A stretch of 41,450 nucleotides of DNA from NCBI GenBank assembly GCA_034506335.1, contig JAPDPR010000034.1:1-41450 (forward strand). The letters are read 5' to 3'. Under the pieces are notes generated by a model that saw nothing but the letters and a program-made list of their open reading frames with translations, had not been told where the DNA came from and did not search any database. The stretch comes from a candidate division KSB1 bacterium (GTDB lineage Bacteria; Zhuqueibacterota; Zhuqueibacteria; JANLFK01; Oleimicrobiaceae). Made by a program: the position numbers and the translations under genes. Of the stretch, positions 19,033 to 25,075 are shown in pieces. How positions within the stretch are numbered: position 1 is the stretch's first letter; each line of letters begins with the position of its first letter.

Positions 19033-19860
19033 TCACTCGTCGAAAATGAACGTCGGTTCCTGATAAAACCGGATAGATTTGCTCCTGATCTTTTCCGTCA
19101 GGTGTGCCTGCAACCATTGATTGAGCTCGGCCGTACTCTTGTCCCCCGCCAATACCCCCAAGGGTAGATTGAAAAACAGGGCCCTTTTCGGAACCAACAC
19201 CCGCGTGATCCCGCTGGGTACTTTCACGTTATTGGTGGTCAGTTCGACAATTTCGGTCTTGGTAAAAGTACGGAAGGAGACCAATGCGCTGAACTCCGCA
19301 TAGTTCCGGCGAAGGTGGTCAAGGTTGGTGTAGCTGACGCGATCCATGTAAGCGGAACCGTGGTAAAGCCGCGTCACCGCCCCTAGTAAGTGCACGATGT
19401 GGAAGACGTCCCCATTGGCGCATAGTGGCAATGTCGTGCCGTCCGGAAATTGGAGGCGGGCTATAACTTCCTCATTGGTCCCGTCACCAACCGCGAGCCC
19501 GTCGATCTTGGCCAGCTCGCGCGCAAAGTAGCTCCTGTCCAGCCGTTCCACCGCGTGATGCCACTGGGAAACCACCAACCCCGGATCAAAAAGGTCGATC
19601 TCTTGAACCAGGACATGCCGGAACCCGAGCCTGCGAAGCGCGGTGATGCGGTTGGCGCCGTCCAGCAAAATCCGCCGCTTGGCGCCGTTCACATCTGCCA
19701 CAATGGGCGGGTTCCTGAGGATGCCGTCTCTTTCTATCTTGGACACCAGGAGTTCCGCGCGCTCCTCATCCGGTTCCTCGTGAAAAAGTATGTCGTCGAT
19801 GGGAAGGATGGCAAGCCGCGGGAGCTCGCCAATCTTCAGCTGGTCGTTGATGTGCACCAC
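19033..19860 (-). CDS. ParB/sulfiredoxin-fold protein, SerK/SbnI-like; candidate free-serine kinase
   Basis: A 275-residue protein whose first 110 residues have the ParB/Srx fold. After a strand LAILPIDDI comes the acidic FHEEPDEER (Glu28, Glu29), then a helix, NPPIVAD, and the nucleotide-site motif ILLDGANRITALRRLG (Asp67, Asn70, Arg71). HEE followed by LDGxxR is the pattern of the archaeal free-serine kinase SerK and the staphylococcal SbnI, rather than of chromosome-partitioning ParB. There is no HTH or C-terminal dimer domain of the ParB type. The remaining ~165 residues are not recognised by motif. The start is GTG with AGGAGGT just upstream, 13 nt after the chorismate mutase stop. It lies directly before trpB2. 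Kinase activity is an inference; it could instead be a regulator. Confidence 0.7.
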   Translation of the reverse strand: MVHINDQLKIGELPRLAILPIDDILFHEEPDEERAELLVSKIERDGILRNPPIVADVNGAKRRILLDGANRITALRRLGFRHVLVQEIDLFDPGLVVSQWHHAVERLDRSYFARELAKIDGLAVGDGTNEEVIARLQFPDGTTLPLCANGDVFHIVHLLGAVTRLYHGSAYMDRVSYTNLDHLRRNYAEFSALVSFRTFTKTEIVELTTNNVKVPSGITRVLVPKRALFFNLPLGVLAGDKSTAELNQWLQAHLTEKIRSKSIRFYQEPTFIFDE

Positions 19861-19873
19861 GCGACCTCCTCCG

Positions 19874-20137
19874 TTATCTCTCCTGCAGGCCGCGACATGC
19901 GGCCACAATTGCCATGAAGATCTGCCGCAGCGCCAACGGTGGGAAGGGACCTTCTGCCTGCGTCTCTATCCGCGCGAGGATTGCCGCCTCCCGCTCCGGG
20001 TCGTGCGCTGCCAGTCCAAGGCGGCGCTTCTGTGCGCCGATGGCAATGGCGCAACGAGCGCGCTCATGAAGCAACCTGACAAGCTCCCGGTCGATCGCAT
20101 CAATGCGCGTGCGCATCTCAGTTATCGATTCATCCAT
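19874..20137 (-). CDS. Chorismate mutase, AroQ class
   Basis: An 87-residue all-helical chorismate mutase that rearranges chorismate to prephenate, feeding Phe and Tyr synthesis. The start MDESITEMRTRIDAIDREL fits the family. Helix 1 has RIDAIDRELVRLLHERARCA with the catalytic-site Arg, and KRRLGLAAHDPEREAAIL supplies the conserved Lys and Arg-Glu of the active site. The C-terminal helix is shortened but complete. The ATG has GGAGGC about 5 nt upstream; an open frame extending 63 nt further has no ribosome-binding site. It is the first enzyme gene of the superoperon, about 350 nt beyond the attenuator terminator. No prephenate dehydratase is fused or nearby. Confidence 0.92.
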   Translation of the reverse strand: MDESITEMRTRIDAIDRELVRLLHERARCAIAIGAQKRRLGLAAHDPEREAAILARIETQAEGPFPPLALRQIFMAIVAACRGLQER

Positions 20138-20486
20138 CGATCGCCTCCGGTGGGGGAACCTCAACCCTCGCAAAGCTCGAACACTAACCACAGATAACAC
20201 AGGTTTTCAAAGACATCGGGCCGTTCGCCGCGCCGGCAGTGTCGTCCCTGTGATGCGCGCGACTCTGCTCGCCGTTGGCGGAGGCGACCCTGCGTCCAGC
20301 CCGATGGAACCACTCACCCGTACCGGTCACTTACGCCGGCAAAATCGATGTTGCCCCCATGGCTGCGTACACCCGTCCCACAACCCGCCCATCCAAATAC
20401 TCTCAAGCAAAGAACATCTGTGAGTATCTGGGCCCATCTGTGGTTTCGCTTTACTCCGGGCTTCTCAACGATGCGTAAGAAGCCCC
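20138..20486 (-). other. Long untranslated leader between attenuator and first structural gene
   Basis: About 350 nt without a credible gene. It starts with a hairpin (see 20458-20485). It holds two stretches resembling the CCACAGAT...CACAGAT phrase, read on the minus strand at about 20186-20202 and 20418-20448. An open frame of 63 codons begins inside the terminator arm but lacks a ribosome-binding site and any family resemblance. A second regulatory element here cannot be excluded. Confidence 0.45.
20458..20485 (-). other. Hairpin just past the attenuator terminator
   Basis: GGGCTTCT and AGAAGCCC form a perfect 8-bp stem with a 12-nt loop, directly after the U-rich tract of the terminator. 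No U-run follows, so it is probably not itself a terminator. It could stabilise the 5' end of read-through transcripts. Confidence 0.5.
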
Positions 20487-20523
20487 AAAAACAAAAGCCC
20501 ACCACTTTGTGCTGTGGTGGGCT
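20487..20523 (-). terminator. Rho-independent attenuator terminator (3:4 hairpin)
   Basis: AGCCCACCAC (20523-20514) pairs perfectly with GTGGTGGGCT (20505-20496), a 10-bp GC-rich stem with an 8-nt loop. It is followed by TTTTGTTTTT, a standard intrinsic terminator on the minus strand. It stands 30 nt after the leader-peptide stop codon and before every structural gene of the operon, so it acts as an attenuator rather than an end-of-operon terminator. Confidence 0.9.
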
Positions 20524-20624
20524 GAACTTGTGTGCCTTCTATCTTGGGGTGCTTCAGGTCAGGGACAAATTCCTCCCACCACTGATATGATAATACCAGT
20601 ACCAAAACCAGTGATGAGAGAAAT
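20487..20624 (-). promoter_or_regulatory. Four-segment transcription attenuator for Phe, Tyr, Trp and His
   Basis: Segment 1 (20624-20607, ATTTCTCTCATCACTGGT) and segment 2 (20586-20569, ATCAGTGGTGGGAGGAAT) pair over all 18 positions, 14 Watson-Crick and 4 G-U, with a 20-nt loop. Segment 2 contains GTGGTGGG, identical to the core of segment 4 (20505-20496). Both can therefore pair with CCCACCAC of segment 3 (20521-20514). Segment 1 coincides with leader codons 7-13, inside the His/Phe/Trp/Tyr codon run. Inferred mechanism: a ribosome stalled on those codons covers segment 1, segment 2 pairs with 3, and transcription continues. Free translation or no translation allows 1:2 and 3:4 to form, and transcription terminates. 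Confidence 0.88.
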
Positions 20625-20643
20625 GTCGCTGCACCCGTTGCAT
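20554..20643 (-). CDS. Aromatic- and histidine-rich leader peptide
   Basis: A 29-codon ORF with ATG at 20643 and TGA at 20556-20554, too short for routine gene calling. Residues 7-19 read HFSHHWFWYWYYH: four His, three Trp, three Tyr and two Phe in 13 positions, with only Ser9 outside the set. These are precisely the amino acids made with the enzymes encoded downstream. The rest (MQRVQR before, ISGGRNLSLT after) has no such bias. The ribosome-binding site is weak (GGA 3 nt before the ATG, AGGA further up). It sits about 34 nt after the predicted transcription start. The product is expected to be a regulatory translation event, not a functional peptide. Confidence 0.9.
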   Translation of the reverse strand: MQRVQRHFSHHWFWYWYYHISGGRNLSLT

Positions 20644-20683
20644 GTTCCGTACAGTCCTGCTATTTCCGTCACAAACTTAGCCA

Positions 20684-20712
20684 AATATACGCAATCCCGC
20701 TGAAGATGTCAA
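20684..20712 (-). promoter_or_regulatory. Sigma-70 promoter of the aromatic/histidine superoperon
   Basis: A perfect -35 TTGACA (20712-20707) and a -10 TATATT (20689-20684) are separated by exactly 17 nt. An A7 tract immediately upstream of the -35 could serve as an UP-like element. The predicted start is near 20677. It is the only consensus-grade promoter seen upstream of the chorismate mutase gene and precedes the leader peptide. Confidence 0.85.
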
Positions 20713-20748
20713 GCTTTTTTTGCGTTCGCCTGAGCATCGCTTGCGTAC

Positions 20749-20771
20749 TTGCCCCACCCCTCTGGGGGCAA
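20749..20771 (-). other. Hairpin between the NO island and the superoperon promoter
   Basis: TTGCCCC and GGGGCAA form a 7-bp stem with a 9-nt loop, 18 nt after the ygbA-like stop. No U-run follows directly on the minus strand, so it is at best a weak terminator. Read-through from the NO island into the superoperon leader therefore cannot be ruled out. Confidence 0.35.
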
Positions 20772-20789
20772 CGAGGCAGACCAGGAGGT

Positions 20790-21161
20790 TTACTCAGCCG
20801 CTTGGCCCGCCCCTGGTGCCGGGTAATCCACCGCTTGCCAGAGTTCCGCCACCGGCCGCAGGGTGTGCACCAGGTGGAAGAAGGCCAACACCGGGTGCCG
20901 GAAAAGCATGCGAGGCCCGGCATATCGCATGACCGCACGAATCCTGGCCCTCATCTCCGGCCGATAACAGTGCACCGCGCATTTTGCGCATGTCGGCTTA
21001 TCTGCGCCAAAGGGACACCGTGCAAGCCGCTGGCGAGCATACGCCAGAAGCTCGGTGCACTGGCAACACAGGCCCTGCCATGTCCAGTGCACGCCGGCGC
21101 AGTACAAGTGGATCATCGCCGCTACCGTCTTTTCTTCGCGACGCATCCGCACATCACCCAT
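20790..21161 (-). CDS. ygbA: YgbA-type nitrous-oxide/NO-stimulated-promoter family protein
   Basis: A 123-residue cytoplasmic protein matching the YgbA_NO family by its long signature: LCxxCxELLxYAxxRL, then CPFGADKPTCAKCAVHCYRP with clustered cysteines, then MRARIRAVMRYAGPRMLFRHPVLAFFHL. In enterobacteria ygbA is induced by nitric oxide and nitrosative stress and belongs to the NsrR regulon (established); its biochemical role is not settled. Six Cys in the central part suggest metal binding (inference). The chosen ATG has GAGG about 6 nt upstream; a longer frame exists but without a good site. It is the distal gene of the NO island, 79 nt after the NO reductase. Confidence 0.88.
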   Translation of the reverse strand: MGDVRMRREEKTVAAMIHLYCAGVHWTWQGLCCQCTELLAYARQRLARCPFGADKPTCAKCAVHCYRPEMRARIRAVMRYAGPRMLFRHPVLAFFHLVHTLRPVAELWQAVDYPAPGAGQAAE

Positions 21162-21198
21162 ATTCGCCTCGCGCACTCGATGCCCATCATACATGAGC

Positions 21199-21233
21199 CG
21201 GGGAGGCGCCGATTCACACCGGCTACCTCCCCG
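21199..21233 (-). other. Intergenic hairpin between NO reductase and ygbA-like gene
   Basis: CGGGGAGG and CCTCCCCG give an 8-bp GC-rich stem with a 19-nt loop in the 79-nt gap. No U-tract follows. It may reduce or stabilise distal transcript rather than fully terminate. Confidence 0.45.
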
Positions 21234-21240
21234 CAGTGCC

Positions 21241-23517
21241 TCACAACTCGGTGCCCAGCGCCTTCCACACAGAGTCGCCACCCTTGAGCGCGGGCGCCTT
21301 AAGCTTGGTATAGGTGGTGACCAGAAAACAAGCCAGCGGAATCACTCCCAGGACGATGATCACCAGGTCGGGTATCACGCGCACCTGTCCGAGCACCATC
21401 ACCGGTCCGCGCTCGAAGAACGAAGCGTCCCGCGCCACGTGCAGGCCTTCCTTGAAGCTTGTCCACACCTGCATCACCCCCACGGGAAGCAGCGTCGCCA
21501 ATGACATGAGCATCAGGCCACCGTTGAGCCCCCAGAAGGAGACGCGGAGGAGGCGGTCATTCCAGTGTGCCTTGCTGACCAAGCCCCGCCATGAAAAGAG
21601 CAGCAGCGCGATGGAGAGCATACCGTACGTGCCAAAAAGTGCGGTATGTCCATGGTTCATGGTGAGATAGGTCCCATGCTCAAAGTAGTTGACAATGGGC
21701 AAATTGATCAGGAAACCAAACACCCCGGCCCCCAGAAAGTTCCAGAAGGAAGAAGCCACCAGGAAGTAGAATGGCCAGCGATAAGGGAACTCCTTCCCCT
21801 GGGCGCGTACCGCTTTGTATTCCTTGAGTGCACGCACGACCAGGCCAAACAGGGGCACCGGCTCCATCGAGGAGAAGATGGCGCCCCACCCAAGCCAGAA
21901 GGAAGGCCCGCCGTACCAGAAGTAGTGATGCGCCGTCCCGATGATGCCGCTGATGAAGACGAGGGCAGCGGTGAAGTAGGCTACACGCAGAGCTGCCTTA
22001 GCGGTCACAAGCCCCATGGCCACCAACAAGGTCGAGATCACCCCAACGCCGAAGAACTCGAAGATGCTCTCCACCCAGATGTGCACCACGAACCACCGCC
22101 AGTAGTCGGCAAGGGTCAGGTGCGTGCCTCGGCCGTACATCAACCCAAAGCCAAAAAAGCCCACTACGAGAATGGCACTGAGCAGATAGAACCAGATGAG
22201 CGCAGTGAACTCGTCCTTGTGCTTCAGCCGCAGATGGTGGGCCACCGCCCTATAAACGATGAGAAGCCAAGCGATCAACCCCACGAACAGCATCACTTGC
22301 CACAGCCGGCCCAGCTCCAGATACTCCCAACCCTGATGGCCCAACCAGAACCAGGCATTCCCCAGCAAACCTTTGATGCTGAGCACCTCGCCAAACAAAC
22401 TACCGACAGCCACCACGACTACCGCGACAAAAAGAATATTGACCAGCAGGCCCTGGCGCTTCGGCTCCCGCCCTCCCAGGATAGGCGCCAGATAGATTGC
22501 AGAAGCCACCCAGGTGGTGGCAATCCAGAAGATGGCCAGCTGCAGATGCCAGCTCTTGGCCCAGCTGTAGGGCATAAGCTTAGCGATCCATGAGACCCAA
22601 AAGCTGCCCGGATGTACTGTGTAGTGGGCTAAGAGCCCCCCGTAGGAGGTCTGCAGAAGAAAGAGAAGGATGACGACGACGAAAAACTTTGCCGCCATGA
22701 ACTGGCTCTGCGTTATTGGCATGTCGATGAGCTTCTCGGCCAACGGCACCCCGCGCGCTTCCCCATACCAGAGCTCATAATGGTGGACCCAGTAGATGAA
22801 CAAACCCAAGACGACAAACATTGCAAAAATGCCCCCAAGTGTCCACAGGTACACGCTGGTAGTCGGGACATTGCCGACACTCCGGTCCGGCGGCCAGTTG
22901 TTGGTGTAGGAATAGTCTTCACCCGGACGTTGCACCGAGGCGACCCACGCTGTCCAGAAGAAAAAGCGCGCGATTTGCAGCCGTTCTGCGGCATCTTTCA
23001 CCGTCTGGGGCAAGAAACCGTAACGGGCATCACCCTGGCCGAGTGTCTGGTCCCAGTACTCCTGCACGCGGGCGAGAGCTTTCGTCTGTGCCACAGTGAG
23101 AACAAGGCGATCGGCTCGGGGGTCGTACCTGTTTTCTTTGACCTCCCACTTGGTCTTCAGGTCAACAAGTTCGCGATCTGCCCCCCCAAGGTCGGCGTAG
23201 CGGCGCCCGAACTCCCGGCTGGCTATTTCCTCGCGGAGCGTCTCGCCAATGAGATGAAGCGTCACGGCGGAGAACTCAGGTCCCCGTTGGGAGCCGTGTC
23301 CCCAGACGCTCCCATGGTCCATCAAGCCATGGCGTTGGTACACTTCCTGCCCTTGCAGAATGTCCTCACGGGTAAACACTACGTTCCCTCCATGGTCAGT
23401 GACGAGGCCCGGATAGGGCGCAAGCTGGCGCCTCGCCACCAATCCGCCACCCAGCAGAATAACCATTGCTACCACAAAGGCCGCGATGGCTGCCCACTTG
23501 AGCTTTGTCATTGACAT
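21241..23517 (-). CDS. norZ: Quinol-dependent nitric oxide reductase (qNOR)
   Basis: Reduces NO to N2O with quinol in the cytoplasmic membrane. The 758-residue single subunit fuses the NorC-like N-terminal periplasmic domain (about 30-230, flanked by membrane helices and lacking any CXXCH haem-c motif, hence quinol-type) to a NorB-like haem-copper-oxidase core with about twelve helices. Metal-site features are WHLQLAIFWIATTWV, HIWVESIFEFFGV (iron ligand His and the conserved Glu), GTAHHYFWYG and MNHGHTALFGTYGM (haem ligand histidines). Small deviations are WVES for the usual WVEG and GTAHH for GTGHH. The start has GGAGGT 5 nt upstream. It belongs with the hemerythrin and YgbA neighbours in NO detoxification. 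Confidence 0.95.
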   Translation of the reverse strand: MSMTKLKWAAIAAFVVAMVILLGGGLVARRQLAPYPGLVTDHGGNVVFTREDILQGQEVYQRHGLMDHGSVWGHGSQRGPEFSAVTLHLIGETLREEIASREFGRRYADLGGADRELVDLKTKWEVKENRYDPRADRLVLTVAQTKALARVQEYWDQTLGQGDARYGFLPQTVKDAAERLQIARFFFWTAWVASVQRPGEDYSYTNNWPPDRSVGNVPTTSVYLWTLGGIFAMFVVLGLFIYWVHHYELWYGEARGVPLAEKLIDMPITQSQFMAAKFFVVVILLFLLQTSYGGLLAHYTVHPGSFWVSWIAKLMPYSWAKSWHLQLAIFWIATTWVASAIYLAPILGGREPKRQGLLVNILFVAVVVVAVGSLFGEVLSIKGLLGNAWFWLGHQGWEYLELGRLWQVMLFVGLIAWLLIVYRAVAHHLRLKHKDEFTALIWFYLLSAILVVGFFGFGLMYGRGTHLTLADYWRWFVVHIWVESIFEFFGVGVISTLLVAMGLVTAKAALRVAYFTAALVFISGIIGTAHHYFWYGGPSFWLGWGAIFSSMEPVPLFGLVVRALKEYKAVRAQGKEFPYRWPFYFLVASSFWNFLGAGVFGFLINLPIVNYFEHGTYLTMNHGHTALFGTYGMLSIALLLFSWRGLVSKAHWNDRLLRVSFWGLNGGLMLMSLATLLPVGVMQVWTSFKEGLHVARDASFFERGPVMVLGQVRVIPDLVIIVLGVIPLACFLVTTYTKLKAPALKGGDSVWKALGTEL

Positions 23518-23559
23518 GGCGCACCTCCAGAAGTTGATTTGTGCCTCTTGGGTTTGCCT

Positions 23560-24999
23560 TCACCAATCCAACAGCCGTTTTTCACCCTGGAGGGCCCTGA
23601 TCTGGGTCACGTCCTGGGTTACCTCCAGGCACCCACGGTAGACACCCGCGGTATCCCTAATGGCGAAATAGCGAATATGGATAAACTTGCCGTTCATGGT
23701 GATCCAGAACTCTGCCATGTCCTTCTTGCCGGAGCGGAACTCGTCCAGTATCTGCTGCACGATGTGCACGCTCTTGGGCGGATGGCACTTCTGCACCTTA
23801 CGACCGATCACCCCTGGGCTGCGTGGAAAAATACGTTCCTTACCTGCTGAATAGTAGACCACCTCATCATGCTGATTGACAAAGGAGATGTCTAACGGCA
23901 GGTGGGTCAGAATGAGGTTCACCTGCTCCGGGGTTAGGTTTCCGGTATCGAGGGAGAACGATTGTGCTGGTGGGCTTTCGGCCGCGGCGGGCTCAGCTGC
24001 CCTGGGCGTCCACGGCGGTGGGGGCGTAATCCAAGCAAAACCGATTTCCTCCTCGCCAGCCTTGACCCGTGCCCACTCCTCCGGGGTCAAAATTTCTAGG
24101 GCCAAAGGGAAAAGGACATGCTCTTCCTTGTAAATCATGTCGCTGATTTCCTGCAGGGCGCGCTCCAGTGTTGCCACGCCCTCCTGCGTTTGGCCTGCCC
24201 CCAGCTGCTGCGCGGCACTTTTCAGCGCGGCGCGGATGTCGTCGTGAATTGCCCACATCACCTGCGAGGGCCCTGACACCCCGTGCTTTTCCAGGAGGGG
24301 AAAGAGCTGGTTTTCCTTGCGCAGGTAGTGGAGGTCAACTTTGGCCAACTCATCGAGCAGGGATCGAAGCGTGGGGAGACTTTTGGCTACCTCACCCCCG
24401 CCGGTAAGCCCGCGCATCCGCTCCAGCAGCTCTTCCATAGCGCGGTTCTCCTGCATAAAGGTGTGCACCGGGTGACCAGGGGGGACACCGGGGAGCTCAT
24501 GGCGCTCCAGTGCCTCTTTGAAAACCGCCACGTGCACGTCGCACAGGCGCCTAACCTCTTCCGCTGGCATCCCTTCCTCGATGAGCCGCTGTTCCATGGC
24601 GGCAATCTCGCTGGCGTCCACGTCCTTGATCAGCGCTTGGAATCGTTGGCGTGCCGTCTCCACATCGCGATCCTCGTGCAAATCGCGGATGATGGCTTTA
24701 AGCATCTCCAGCCGCTCACCAGCTTCGCTCACCACAACCGGCGTGGCCGCTGAGCTTTCGACCACTACCTCTTCGCCGGTGACTCGCCTGATCTCACTGG
24801 CCAGCTCGCCCAAGAGAAGGTCCAGCTCGATCCCACCGAGAGCCGCAGCCTGCGCCAAGGTGGCCACCTGGCCCACTGTCCTCCTCAATACCGGATTGCG
24901 TAACAGGGTGAACTTTTCCCAACGCGCGCTCAAAAAATCCAAGAGAAATGGGTACTGCCTTAGCAATTCCCCCACTCGTGTCGCGCCAGAAAGGTGCAT
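23560..24999 (-). CDS. DUF1858-DUF438-hemerythrin-PAS multidomain protein
   Basis: 479 residues in four parts: an N-terminal DUF1858-like helical domain (about 1-65, without its usual Cys pair), DUF438 (about 95-160, LKAIIRDLHEDRDVETARQRF), a hemerythrin-like four-helix domain (about 170-315, with HPVHTFMQEN, HYLRKENQLFPLLEKHG, HDDIR and YKEEHVLFPLA supplying His and Glu ligands for a di-iron site), then a Pro/Ala-rich linker and a PAS domain (about 355-465). Such proteins are commonly linked to NO or oxygen sensing and iron-sulfur repair (family knowledge, partly inferential). It sits directly upstream of the NO reductase gene with a 42-nt gap. No output domain such as kinase or HTH is present, so signalling would be protein-protein. 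Confidence 0.88.
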   Translation of the reverse strand: MHLSGATRVGELLRQYPFLLDFLSARWEKFTLLRNPVLRRTVGQVATLAQAAALGGIELDLLLGELASEIRRVTGEEVVVESSAATPVVVSEAGERLEMLKAIIRDLHEDRDVETARQRFQALIKDVDASEIAAMEQRLIEEGMPAEEVRRLCDVHVAVFKEALERHELPGVPPGHPVHTFMQENRAMEELLERMRGLTGGGEVAKSLPTLRSLLDELAKVDLHYLRKENQLFPLLEKHGVSGPSQVMWAIHDDIRAALKSAAQQLGAGQTQEGVATLERALQEISDMIYKEEHVLFPLALEILTPEEWARVKAGEEEIGFAWITPPPPWTPRAAEPAAAESPPAQSFSLDTGNLTPEQVNLILTHLPLDISFVNQHDEVVYYSAGKERIFPRSPGVIGRKVQKCHPPKSVHIVQQILDEFRSGKKDMAEFWITMNGKFIHIRYFAIRDTAGVYRGCLEVTQDVTQIRALQGEKRLLDW

Positions 25000-25075
25000 C
25001 TGTAGTTTCCTCCTTCAGACAAAACCCTTTATGCAGCGCTCCGAGAACGGTTAGGGTCGTAACGGTGGGAGCAGC

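Noticed and set aside
19033..19860. Chromosome-partitioning ParB
   Set aside because: There is no HTH or C-terminal dimer domain, no parA neighbour and no parS site, while the HEE and LDGANR motifs point to the SerK/SbnI branch.
20314..20505. Minus-strand 63-codon frame with several Phe/Trp codons as a second leader peptide
   Set aside because: It begins inside the terminator arm, has no ribosome-binding site, and its aromatic codons come from the U-tract. Composition beyond it is ordinary.
21646..22593. Plus-strand frame of 315 codons opposite the NO reductase
   Set aside because: Antisense shadow of a long GC-rich membrane-protein gene; composition is unlike a real protein and there is no ribosome-binding site.
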